Origin: Lophium mytilinum
Taxonomy: Eukaryota > Ascomycota > Dothideomycetes > Mytilinidiales > Mytilinidiaceae
DNA: 64,000 nt
Direction of reading: 5' to 3'
NCBI GenBank assembly: GCA_010093605.1
Contig: MU004204.1
Location: forward strand, 208,105 to 272,104
The first letter of the stretch is position 1, and each line of letters starts with the position of its first letter. Of the stretch, positions 48,175 through 59,104 are shown piece by piece. The notes under the pieces were generated by a model. That model was not told the origin of the DNA, ran no database searches, and saw nothing but the letters and a program-made list of their open reading frames with translations. Position numbers and translations under genes: made by a program.

Positions 48175-50143
48175 ATGCTCCTGGTCCCCATCCCGCCGTC
48201 TTGCGCTGCGACTACCGCATCATCCACCGCGTCGTCTTGCCTCAACCACCTCAATCCCGCGGTCCTGCCTCAGCTGCGACCACCGCATTATCCACCGCTT
48301 CGTCTTGTCTCAACCATCTCCATCCCGCGGTCCTGCCTGCGGTCCTGCCTCAGCCACCTCCATCCCGCTATCTTGCTTCATCTTCGACTACCGCACCTCC
48401 ATCCCGTCGTCCTGCCTCAGCCACCTCCGTCCCGTGGTCCTGGCATCGATGACCACAAGCTCCGGCCCGTCCTGTTGCCCAGGGTCATCGCTCCGGCCGC
48501 CTACATGGAGCAGGATGCTAGGGAGAAGCAGGCTGCTAGGGAGCAAGATCTAAAGGCTATATCAGTCTTACAGGAAGCGTATTACGACAACCACATGACC
48601 ATCGAGGACGTTATTAGTAGCGGGCTGCTTGGATGGTACACGACAGATGGTAATAGGATTAGGGAGCTTGCAGTCGCACGGAGCCTTAACCCCAATCCTC
48701 AATTCAACCCATTCCGGTCATTACTATGGACACCATGGGAAGATACAAAGTTGCTACTAGACCATACAGTACCGGTCCCTAACAGATCAGCAACTGCATG
48801 TGCGGACCGCCGTCGAGTAATACGTCAGTCCAGGCGGGCAGCCCCATTGTCTGCATCCCCACGTCCAGCAGTACATACCAATCCGGGAACCCCAGTGCTA
48901 TACGCACCTCCTACAACATATCCTCTCCCGGGACTCTTAGCACCACCGTCTCTGTCTGCACCCCCACTTCCAGCAGTACATACCAATCCGTTCACCCCAG
49001 GGCTAAACGCACCTCCTATAACGTATCCTCTCCCGGAACTCTTCGCACCACCGTCTCTGTCGATATCGGTTCATCCTGAAACCTCAGCACTTCCTGTCAC
49101 GGTGTTCCCACCGTCCACCCACAATGCAGCCTCTTTACTATATGGTGCCCCCATTATGTCGTTGCGATCAAACCCATCACCGTACAAGGCACCACGATAC
49201 AAGTCATCACAACACCGTTCACAAGCACCGTACGAGCATACGTTCCAGTCCTTGGCGCCGCGACCCCCACCAATATCCGCCAACCCAGAAGCCTCAGCGC
49301 TGAACGCTCTCTCAGATGCCCTCTCCGCCGGGCGGGGACCTGTTGCTGGCGACTACAGTCTCCCGGCGCCGCGACCCCCATCAATATCCGCCAACCCAGA
49401 AGCCTCAGCGCCAGACGCTCTCTCAGATGCCCTCTCCGCCGGGCGGGGACCTGTTGCTGGCGACTACAGTCTCCCGGCGCCGCGACCCCCATCAATATCC
49501 GCCAACCCAGAAGCTTCAGCGCCAGGCGCTTCCTTCACAAGGCGGGGACCTGTTGCTGGCGACTACAGTTTCCCGGCGTCCGCACCTTCAGCAATGTTCG
49601 CCAACCCAGAAGCCTCAGCGCCAGACGCTTCCTTCACAAGGCGGGGACCCCGCTCGCTTTCACCAGGGGCATTGCTCGCAGATGACTACGAGGTTGTTTC
49701 GGATGAATCCCACAGTATACGGCCTTTTCGCCCGGCACGAGAAGTATGTAACCTTTTCATACATTGCCTTGATGCTTGCTAACCTGGTACAGGTGAAAAA
49801 ATACCCATACACCAACCCGTACTCTCGCCTTGATGAGTGGAGCGGACCTGTCGCGGCTCCATGGAGCAGTCGTCGAATCCTATCCGACGACCACCTAGAC
49901 ATCATACTGCTGGAGCCTGTTCGGATATTCAGTCCTTTACCAGAGGGGTACACATGCAGAGATGAAGCGTTGATAGCGATTGAGGTGTTCTTACAAGAGA
50001 AAGCTTTTCTGGTGCCGCGCCTATCAGGATATACGCCATCGAGCTTGCTCAGATTGCTGGCGTGTCGCATGCTTATGACATACTTTCCGAGTATCGTCGT
50101 TAGCTCTACTTCTCGGTCATCTCATAGCGTTGCAAATTCATAG
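48175..50143 (+). CDS. Proline-rich repeat protein, lineage-specific
   Basis: The model is join(48175..49743,49793..50143), 639 aa, with a 49-bp GTATGT...GCTAAC...TACAG intron. A more likely start is ATG 48505 (MEQDAREKQAAREQ, giving 529 aa), because 48181-48450 is a repetitive His/Pro/Leu stretch that looks like a translated minisatellite. After a helical block (EDVISSGLLGWYTTDGNRIREL) come two 35-residue repeats beginning PAVHTNP and then 37-residue repeats (ISANPEASAPDAL, AGRGPVAGDYSLPAP). Exon 2 encodes an ordered-looking tail (DEWSGPVAAPW, DDHLDIILLEPVRIFSP, DEALIAIEVFLQEK). No signal peptide, membrane segment or known domain was recognised. The setting between AT-rich DNA and a metabolic-gene remnant suggests an accessory gene. 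Confidence 0.6.
49254..49650 (+). repeat. In-frame 111-bp tandem repeats inside the proline-rich gene
   Basis: The phrase gccaacccagaagc recurs at about 49279, 49390, 49501 and 49600. Spacings are 111, 111 and 99 bp, all multiples of three, so each full copy adds 37 codons and the frame is kept. The first copies are almost identical, which implies recent expansion or gene-conversion-type homogenisation. The last is shortened by four codons and more diverged. Confidence 0.9.
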
Positions 50144-50440
50144 AAAGGCGAGAACCCAACCGGGTTGATGTATGAATATGGCATGTGAGAGTAGACATAT
50201 GTGGAAGCATGCGGGGCATGCAGAGAAAGTCTGATACTTGATGTATACTATGAAGGGTATACAGCAGTTGGAGAATCTCAATTCCATCTGAGCATTCCAT
50301 CTCAGCTCCCATCGCCCGTGCTAAGCACGACAGATGCAGCCAATTCGAAGCAAAATCAATCAGGTATCCCCGCCATAAATCCCGCCGAGACTTCTGCCAT
50401 CGCTGATCTCAAACTCAAACAGCTGAAGAGCTCCAAATCT
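50144..50440. other. Short interval between repeat protein gene and OMT remnant
   Basis: No gene is seen. The right part may be the decayed start of the O-methyltransferase relic. Confidence 0.3.
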
Positions 50441-50940
50441 GTCGGCAGGTAGGAGCTGCAGGAGAGGGCGGATGTGGTTGAGATGGCGAGAGAGAGTGGG
50501 GTGGTGCCAGGGGCAAGGTTGATGGTGCACGATTTCTTGACGGAGCAGCCTGTGAGAGGCATGTCTTAAACTCACATCTCTACGGGATGCAGCACAGCTG
50601 ACGGGTGCGCGCAGGGGCGAAGGCGTACTTCCTCCGCATGATCCTGCACGACTACGCGGACAGCGTGTGCGTTACTGTTTTCTCGCAGCTTGCTCAGGCC
50701 ATGGCGCCAGATTCGCGGGTCCTGATCTGTGAGATGGTCATCCCGCAGAGGGTTGGCGAGGCGGACTTGGCGGCTGCGGTGTTGGATCAGGCGGTCATGA
50801 CGATGGGCGGGAAAGAGAGGACAGAGAGGACAGAGAGGGGTTTTGTGGGGCTCTTTGAGCAGGCTGGGCTGGAGTTGGTGAAGGTATGGAGGGCGCCGGG
50901 CGTGCCAGGGGCGTGTGTTGAGGGGGGGTTGAAGCGGTGA
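50441..50940 (+). pseudogene. O-methyltransferase remnant (C-terminal part only)
   Basis: Two pieces match the SAM-binding half of fungal O-methyltransferases: LQERADVVEMARESGV then GARLMVHDFL (50455-50540), and AKAYFLRMILHDYADSVC, QAMAPDSRVLICEMVIP, then GGKERTERTERGFVGLFEQ and AGLELVKVWRAPG (50615-50940). A TAG precedes LQERAD, the dimerisation and N-terminal halves are absent, and the pieces cannot be joined in frame by a normal intron. ERT is duplicated (aggacagag twice), a small tandem slip. Intact enzymes of this type methylate hydroxyls on polyketides and other secondary metabolites, so this may be the trace of a lost biosynthetic gene or cluster. Confidence 0.75.
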
Positions 50941-52508
50941 TATGGCTCTTTGTGAGTAGCCCGCGTGAATGGGCTCTTCTACTGACGGTTGACAGACTTG
51001 ATACATTTTTAGAAACGTGAGGCAGTGTACCGCCAATACCTCTTTGATTGGTACCCATTGCGATCTGGGTAACCCAGCAAGCACACCTGCATGTTTACTC
51101 GAGTGAAGACTTTTGGTCTTGTCCAGACTCGCGAAGATGTATTGAAGCACCCCTGACCTTGACATTGGCGGTTAGTGTATGCAGACTAAGAAGCTGGCGG
51201 TGCAGAACAAGATGTCCTTTTATCTCACGACAGCGAGAGCTGCCTCAGCGATAGCAGAGAGCGTAAGATACACATAAATTGCACGTCGTAGCATATACCA
51301 CCTGCATGTTACAGTCGCGATACCACGCCGTGCACGCATCACAAGCCAGCGCCAAGGGTGACAGTCGGGCCGGAATGGAGTTTCTGTTGTTCCGGGACGC
51401 GCTTGCCGGGTTGAGACCATGCAGCCGACTTCGCGAACGACGCACTTGCCATGCTTGGATGCGGCGGGCTGCGATTGGCCAGCGGTTTTTCTTATCTATA
51501 CGCTAGTCCCGCTTCGCTGCGCGGTGAGCAGGGATGCGGATCAACAGGCTGGGATATCCTTGGCCAGGAAATGGCCACCCTGGCCACCGCCGGCGATGCG
51601 GGCAGCAGCGATGCGGGCGGCGTGTTGACAGCTGCGACAAAAAAGCAGTCAGAGGTGCAGGCTGCAGCTGTTGGAACTTGGAAGGAGAGACATGGAGACT
51701 TGTAAAGCCTGTAGAGTCATAAATCGGTGGCGATGTCTCAGGGCCGCATGGTGAGCAGCCGCGGCAAAGCGTGCTCAGTTGCCCAAGAAAGCAGAAATTA
51801 ACGGCGCTGGGGTCAACGGGTTCGCGCCCCGACGGTACCCACAAACGCGCAGGCAGGAGAGGCGACCGGCCGCCCAGAGCGTTGCCCTCCAGTGCCAGTG
51901 CCATCGTCGGAGAGGCCTAGCGGGCTCTTGGGGACCTTAGGGACCCTTCAGCCTCGATATGGGCGAGTCTTTCTGTGCCGTATCCCGTCCCTCTTCGACC
52001 GTTTGCTGCCCACCTCCACCACGATTCACGACACCGCTCACCCCGCCCTCCTCTACCTACAGACCAGACGCTTCTCTTCCCCGCGACGACATGTGCTGCC
52101 AATTGCCGTGAGCCGCTCCGTGGTCTGGGCACCGCCGTCACCGTCTCCGTCTCGCCCGTTTGCCGTCCTTATCGCAGGTCACCCTCCACCTGCACGTCAG
52201 CGTCGCCAATCGCCCGTTTGATACAATCTCGACGCGCAGCCTCACTGCGACTCGCAGGCGCACCCACGTCGACCGCGCGCTGAAACGGGAGTCTCCCAAG
52301 CCGCGCCTAACAACTCCGGCCTGTCGATCCGTACCGGCTATCTCAACGAGCCTCAAGATAACACACCGCCCGATTCACCCAGCCCTGGCCTCACTCCTTC
52401 GGACGCCTCCGCCCATATCACCGCCCCGCCTCCTCACCTCCTCGCTCGACCTCAGTCCCGAGCCTCCTCTCTCCGCTCCTCTCTCCGCGCAGAGCACCAC
52501 CCCCCAGG
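50941..52508. other. Interval and long leader before the FYVE gene
   Basis: No supported gene. From about 51950 to 52508 the sequence is C-rich and free of stops in more than one frame, which fits a long pyrimidine-rich 5' leader of the FYVE gene rather than extra coding exons. No repeat or RNA gene is visible. Confidence 0.4.
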
Positions 52509-53870
52509 ATGGCCGACTTCTCGACAGCACCGGCTGTGGTTTCCCCTCCGCCCTTCCAGCCGGCATATCAGCATCCCTTCGTCCAGCAGCCCTTCCAGCC
52601 ACAGCGCCAGCAGCCGGCACAGCAGCAGACCCAGCAGTCGAACTACAGGAAGCCTGTCCCATACACTGCGGCTCAATCGGGCACCAACACGCCCGCGAAC
52701 GTCTCTCCCACGTCGCCACGCACCACCAATGTCCACCCCAACCACGCCCGACAGCTGCGTCCGCCTAAGCTGCCCATGTATGTGCCCGCCGTGCTGAGGC
52801 CGACCGAGAAGCCCTCTCGCCAGTCGCCGCCCAAGACAGGCGAATCCGGCATCGACAGCGCCGAGTCCAGCTTCGGCTCGGTGGTTCGTCGCGCAACCGG
52901 CGACAGTGTCAACTCCGTTGGTGGCACCGTCTCCAGCGAGGAGTCGAATATCGAGGGTAAAGGACCGGTAACTGGTCCGCCGTCGCGGAATCACTGGCAG
53001 GTACGTTTGTCGCGACTTTTCCTATGTCCCCCAGACTCGGTCAGCATCATGCCTGCGATCAATCGGCCTGTCGCGTGCCCTGCATTACCACTCCCGTCTG
53101 GGACATCCCGCTTTCCGCAATTACTGGCCGTTACGTACATTTATTTCCTGGCGGATCCCGCACGCTCTAGTTAGCGACGGGCCGACTCGGCATCCTTCGT
53201 GTACCTCGCCGTTGCTCCGGATCGCGGCGTCGAGGCAGAAGCGTGAAGGGTCTGAGAGTCAACGCTCGAAGTTTGCGCGTGCGGCACACGCAGACCCTTT
53301 ATGTGGTGCGGCGGCAGGTCGCGAGAGTATATTATTGGATTGCGCCATCTTGCGTTTGGTCCCGCGCTCCGCCGTCTCACGCTGCCCGCTTGGACCCCCA
53401 CGCTGGCTGCAGAGTGGATCGCCCGTCACAAACCGCTTTGCCCCACGCTCCCGCAGCGTCCTTGCTTCTGTCTTAAATTGCTCGGCCAATCGCTGACTTT
53501 TGTTTTACAGCCCGACAACTCCACCTCTGTATGCACCGCCTCGTGCTGCAAGCAGCCTTTCTCGTTCCTGAACCGCCGCCACCATTGCCGACGATGTGGA
53601 GGCATCTTCTGCGGAGCTCACAGCAACAATGCTGTCAAGCTGAACCAACTCGCGCTCTTCCACCCGCATGGCGCCCTCTATCGAGCTTGCGATCGTTGCC
53701 ATACTGAATATCGCCAATTCGAGGCCAACCGCCACAGCCGCTCCAACAGCGAGAGCTCCAGCGGCCCCGTTGCAATCGACGCTCCCCCCGCTGCTAAGCG
53801 TCCCCAAGGCCTCCGTGTTGGTAGCCTGGTCAGCAGTGCGCCAGCAACATGGGCCTGGAGCACCTTCTGA
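52509..53870 (+). CDS. FYVE zinc-finger protein
   Basis: The model is join(52509..53000,53511..53870), 283 aa, with a 510-bp GTACGT...TTTTACAG intron, by far the longest in this window. The N-terminal 150 residues are Gln/Pro/Ser-rich and disordered (QPQRQQPAQQQTQQSN). The FYVE domain starts exactly at the splice junction: WxxD is W163-Q-P-D166, Cys pairs begin at C172, and the phosphoinositide-binding motif is RRHHCRRCG at 186-194, followed by FCGAHSNN and YRACDRC. Such domains bind phosphatidylinositol 3-phosphate on endosomes, so a membrane-traffic role is likely. The protein ends in a WAWSTF motif, a typical end for these small fungal FYVE proteins. A hidden exon in the long intron cannot be excluded. 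Confidence 0.9.
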
Positions 53871-54805
53871 ACGACCTCTACCTTCAACCCCATCATAAAA
53901 CCCGGTTCGATCTCGTAACGACGTTATGGCATCAGATATACCCCCTGCACAGATGCGCGGCATTAGATGCGTGTCCCCCGATCATTGCATACCAGTCTCA
54001 ACGACTGGCACAGGAGTCTTTTTGGCTGGCGTTTCTGGCGTGCATACTAAGCACTCAGCATTCGCTTGACTGTTTGTTTGCTTAATAGGTAACCTTAGAT
54101 TCTCACTTTGATTTTTTCTGGTTTGGAAGTTTCATCATAGCGTTGCGATATCCCCCTTGATGTTTGGTAGAAGCCCGTATCAAACACTGTCTAATTCTCT
54201 CCGCCGGGTCGGCGGAGAGGGTAGGATTGGTCATGGTGGTCGGGCGTCTGGCGTTTGGCATAATCTGGCCTTCAGTTTGGACTTTACGTTCGTCTCGGAT
54301 GGCGACATCTGGGGTCGAATGTTGGTAATGTTGCTGTTATTACGGCCGGCAAGGCATGCGATGCGAAGCGATGCGAGTAGTAGATGACAAGGCTTTAGGG
54401 CTGTCGTAATGCGATGCAATGGTATGACTAATATGCTTACCTTAATTATGTGAACTGCGCTGTGACGGTCGAAGAGAACATTTGAGATTCGGAAGGAGTT
54501 AAGGCTTCGTATAAAGCATTGGACATCGAGTGGGGTGGGGAAAAATATAAAACGCTGTAATTACCAAAATTTCGTGGGCCTGTCCAATCACATCACACGT
54601 AACTCCAGACCATCAAGGTCTGAACTTCAACATTTTCTTTCCCGAACACTGAACAATCAACCTCACCCCGCCACGAAATTCCCTGCCACTTCAGAAGCGG
54701 AATAGAGCAACCATAGCCATACGGGCTTTACATCGCACAGCTTCGGAGGTCATTGTTTCCTGCCGCTGGATCTCACGCCCTCAGCAACGACGATTCTTCT
54801 CCGCA
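53871..54805. other. Interval between FYVE and DUS1 genes
   Basis: About 930 bp with the 3' end of the FYVE transcript on the left and the DUS1 promoter on the right. No gene or RNA is supported. Confidence 0.4.
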
Positions 54806-56630
54806 ATGACCTCCGAACTCACCCCCGCGGCGCCAGCCATACAAACCGACAGCCATGATCCACCTCCAAACCCATCAAAACGGATAAAACTGCACGGAAG
54901 GGCATTCTATGAAAGTATAGGCAGCCCAAAAATGGTCCTGGCGCCTATGGTGGATCAGTCAGAATTTGTGCGTAGATTTCTAGAATTCCCTACCAAAGAG
55001 AATATACTGACTTTGCGTATAGGCATGGCGTATGCTAACCCGCTCCTTCCTTCCACCGCCCTCCTCGACCTCCAGCCCGCCTCTCCTAGCATACACACCC
55101 ATGTTCCACTCGCGTCTCTTCGCTGACACGCCCAAGTATCGTGAACAACACTTCCAACCCCTCAGCCTCAAGCCCGGCATCCCTGGATCCCCACCGCAAG
55201 ACTCCTCTGAAACTACTCCCCACCTCGACGGCAATCCTTCTATAGACCGTCCCCTCTTCGTCCAATTCTGCGCCAACGACCCTGACGAGCTGCTCCAGGC
55301 CGCCCAGCACGTCGCCCCCTTCTGCGACGCCGTGGACCTCAACCTCGGCTGCCCCCAAGGTATCGCGCGGCGCGGCCACTATGGCGCCTTCCTGCAAGAA
55401 GACTGGGCGTTGATCGCGCGCATGATCCGCACCCTCCATGCCTCCCTCGACGTGCCCGTGACGGCGAAAATGCGCATCCTCGAAACCCCCGAGAAGACGC
55501 TCGCGTACGCGAAAACAATCTTAGACGCTGGCGCGAGTGTGATAACCGTGCATGGGCGGCGGCGGGAGCAGAAGGGGCATAATACGGGGCTGGCGGACTG
55601 GGGCGCGATTCGGCATCTGCGGGAGAATCTGCCGAGGGAGACGGTGATTTTCGCGAATGGGAATGTGTTGGGGTATGAGGATCTGGGGACGTGTCTGAGG
55701 GAGACGGGGGCGGATGCGGTGATGAGTGCGGAGGGGAATTTGCACGATCCGACGATCTTTGCGGAGGAGGTGCCGGTGGGGCAGGAGGGGAGGGAGTACT
55801 GGAGGGGAAGAGATGGGAGGGGCGGGTGGAGGGTTGATGCGGTGTTGAGGCGGTATATGGATATTATATATCGGTATGTTTTGGGTGTTGAGCCGCCGAC
55901 ACGGGGTCTGCTGTTTGTACCCGCGGACTACGTCCCCGAAGCAGCCACTGGAAACGGGAAGGCCGATCTCGACACTGCTCCTGCGGATGATTCCCCCGAG
56001 CGCCCAGCTAAGCGCCAGAAACTCTCAAAGAAGCAAAAGAAGGAACTGTCGAAGAAAGGCGAGCGCAAGAAGTTCGAGAACGCGAATAATGCGAATATGA
56101 CCGCTATGCAGCCGCATCTCTTCCACCTCCTCAGGCCACTAATCACGAAACACCACAACGTTCGCGACGCGTTGGCGCATAGCCGTGCCGGGGATATCGA
56201 GGCCTACGAGAATGTCCTCGCGCTTGTTGAGAAGGCTGTGAAAGACGGGCTCCTGGAGTATGAGAGGGAGCAGGGCGAGAACGGCAAAGTGCAGGAGAAG
56301 AAGACCATTGAGGAGAAAGTGCAGGCCGGGGAGAAGATTAACGGACAGCCAAAGGACTTGAACCCCTACGAATCCTCGCTTCTAGCGGTGGAGAGGTGCA
56401 AACGGCCCTGGTGGATCTGCCAGCCGTACGTGCGGCCGTTGCCGAATGAAGCGCTGGAGAAGGGGGCGATGACGTTGAGTAAGAAGGAGAGGATGGCGCT
56501 TGAGAAGGCGGAGAAAGAGGTGAAGGATGCTGGGCTAGAGCCTGAGGGGAGAATCGAGAGGGAAGATGTTGGGAGTGGGCTTGGGCGGGGGGAGGTTGAG
56601 GTGCCTAGAGAGGGTGTGGTATGTGGATAA
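54806..56630 (+). CDS. DUS1: tRNA-dihydrouridine(16/17) synthase DUS1
   Basis: The model is join(54806..54967,55023..56630), 589 aa, with a 55-bp intron. DUS1 is an FMN enzyme that reduces uridines 16 and 17 in the tRNA D-loop using NAD(P)H. Landmarks are GSPKMVLAPMVDQSEFAWR at the start of the TIM barrel, DTPKYREQHF, PLFVQFCANDPDELLQAA, and DAVDLNLGCPQGIARRGHYG with the catalytic Cys at about 164. ITVHGRRREQKGHNTGLADW (trimmed at 20) and VIFANGNVLGYED follow, ahead of MSAEGNLHDP. The C-terminal 200 residues contain a lysine-rich linker (KRQKLSKKQKKELSKKGERK) and a helical tail with PWWICQPYVRP. It is longer than yeast Dus1 because of the basic insertion near 335-370 and the acidic tail. Confidence 0.94.
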
Positions 56631-57092
56631 GGCAGAACGATGGTATGAAACTTCCAGCATTGAAGAAGCAGACCAAGCGAAAGCCCTCCTGCTCCAATGG
56701 AACTCAAGTCTTCACATCATGGATCGTGCGTCTTAAATAACCACCTGCCAGGCCTAGCTGAAAGTACACTACGTCTGGACATAGAAAAGACAGTAGAGCC
56801 AGGGGCCGTGAGAAGCATCCGCAGAACTCTCTGTCATATCAACAGCGATGGACGGGTTTGAATGACAGTGCCCAGCGCTCAGCCGTGGGTACAAGTGCGA
56901 CAAGAAAGACCACAAGCACCTGTTGAGCCATTGAATCACGTCCCGTCAAGTGGTCACCAACGTCATTAGGTATCTCTACTAACAAGCATGCCTTCTTCAA
57001 ACAATCATTCTGCGCCTTATATATCAAATATCTCGATCCAAAGCTGTTAGAATACAACATGCAAAGCTCTAAATCCCACGCATAGGTTCCAT
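56631..57092. other. Convergent interval between DUS1 and SDR-EthD genes
   Basis: About 460 bp holding both 3' ends. Nothing else is recognised. Confidence 0.4.
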
Positions 57093-58622
57093 CTATTTGC
57101 TTACCTTGACTTCCCCGATCATGGATACGCCCTTCACAGGTGCGAAGTTCGATACATCGTCAATACTACAACATTGTCAGCCACTCGTACCCTGAAGGTA
57201 CTCCACGATCCTGAAATACATGAGGAATCATCGACTTACATGATCTTCGCGCCCGGCGCCTGCATCGCGATTCCCACGCTCTCGAACCTGTCCCATTTCA
57301 TAATCAGCTGCGCGCTGTATAGCAGCTTTTGCCCAGGTATAGGGGCGTATTGGGTCACTTCGTAGCCCTTGAGCCCGTACTGCGCCCAGTGCGTCATTGC
57401 TAGCGGCATGTGGGTGCTGATGAGGTAGTCCATGTCGAATTTTGCACCCTCTTTGGCGGGATAGAGGACTGTAGTGGAGAAAGGTGTGGCCGCCGTGGCG
57501 CTGCCAAATTCTCCTTTCAGATCCATTTTGAGCAGGTCTCCCTCGATGATTTCGGTCTTCCTTGCTTCGAGATCGTCTACGTCCCAGTTGGCAGACATGT
57601 AACGCCCGCTCAAGAACTGGGCCTGCGGCGAGGCTAGGTACACTGCTGTGCCGGCGGCGAGTTCGACTATGAGTCCCAATGTTAACGAATTAGCCCGGTC
57701 GTTGGAAATAGGGAAGAAATAGAAGTTGGGGTGACAAGAATAATAACGTACCAGTATCGCCGCAAAAGTGTAGGACTTCCGGGTGACTCTCTGCCATATC
57801 GGTGACGATCATTCCAGGGTGATAGTTCATCGACGAGACTTTCGAATATGCCGAAGGAATAGCTTCCGATAATCTCCCCATCGCTAGTTTGCTGATTGGG
57901 TAACTAGTGCCTACCGGCCCTGTCGTCAGCATTCCCCAGGTATTGACGTTGACGATCGTTGCTTCTCGCTCCGAACCGACTAGTCGGAGAAATGCTCTGC
58001 TCATGAGGTAGCTTCCTTTGACGTTGACTTCCTACATCCATTCAAGTAGCCAGTTAGTCTTATACTTCATTCTATGGCTTACATTCAGGATGAAGGTATC
58101 TTACAAAATCCGCCCACCATTCCTTCGGCTCACTCTCTCCAATGATAGTCGCGGCGCCCGACCAAAGACCAGCGCCGTTCACTAGCACATCAGGAATCCC
58201 GAAACTGGACTTGACAGTCTCTTCGAGATGGTTCACGCTCTCTTCGGAAGTCGTGTCGGTGGGAAGAACCAGGACGTCGACTTTGGGATTGACCTTGAGC
58301 AACTCTCGTTTGGTTGCCTCTAGCTTTTGGCTGCTACGACTCGCAAGGACGATCCGGGCCGCATCTGCTTTCGCGAATGCAATGGCAATAGCCTATCCGA
58401 GCTTTCAATAAATATATGGACGTATTTGCTTAGGAAGGGAAACCCGGTTACCTTGCCTATACCCTGGCTGGCACCGGTGACGATGACAGTTTTTCCTTTC
58501 TGCGACAGCTTGGGCGAGGCCGGGTCTATCGAGGGGTACTGGTCACGATGTACCGTTTTCGTAAACTGATGTGTGGTGACGAAGTAGTCAGCAGGCAGTA
58601 AGTGACTAGAAGCCGAAGTCAT
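57093..58622 (-). CDS. Short-chain dehydrogenase fused to an EthD domain
   Basis: The model is complement(join(57093..57165,57240..57666,57752..58031,58105..58392,58452..58622)), 412 aa; introns are 59-85 bp and every junction keeps frame. Residues 40-302 are an NAD(P)-dependent SDR: TGASQGIG (49-56), a VNGAG segment, and YPISK with Tyr197 and Lys201. The position 13 before Tyr197, normally the catalytic Ser, is Thr184. It reaches the usual SDR end (RYMSANWDVDDLEAR, LKGEFGS) and, in the same exon without a stop, continues into an EthD domain at about 311-412 (TTVLYPAKEGAKFDMDYLI, THMPLAMTHWAQYGLKGYEV). EthD proteins are small dimeric ferredoxin-like folds found with oxidative catabolic or polyketide enzymes. 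Substrate unknown. A fungal regulator gene faces it across 482 bp. Confidence 0.86.
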
Positions 58623-59104
58623 GATGTATGGATATAGCTAAAGTATGGTTAATTCGCGGGTGAGGTAAGGTGAGGGACGTTTGATATTATAATGATTCTG
58701 GCGCTGGACGGCTTTACTTATGTTCCTTTTCTCTTCTGTCTAAACACCGTAACCCATCCTTGTTCTCGCCGCGCGTACTGCGAAAGTCCAAAGCATTGTC
58801 CCAGAAGGGTAAAAGGCTGAAGAAATTCGGCTGCTTTTGGATAAGTAGGCGAAGGGAGCCTGCACTGACTTGGGGTCTGATTGGCTGGGTCACACACTAT
58901 CATATAACAGGCTAGAGCGTTTTGTGGACGACATAAGAATCCCATCCGGGGCTTCCTAACCCCTCCGCAGTATGCAGCCCTAAATACAACGCCAATCACA
59001 CTTACCCAGTTGAACCCATTTCTTGAACGACCGTTACCCCCTTTGGATACTCTCAACCATACACTCGCTTTAAGCCATCGAGGCACTAGCCGCAAGCTTG
59101 CCAG
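58623..59104. promoter_or_regulatory. Shared divergent promoter of SDR-EthD and the fungal regulator
   Basis: The two start codons face away from each other 482 bp apart. Close head-to-head pairing of an enzyme and a regulator often means shared control, but no operator is identified here. This rests on position only. Confidence 0.45.

Noticed and set aside
51815-51840. tRNA-like B-box (gggttcgcgcccc)
   Set aside because: The T-loop lacks the conserved TTCRA pattern and no acceptor or D-arm can be folded upstream.
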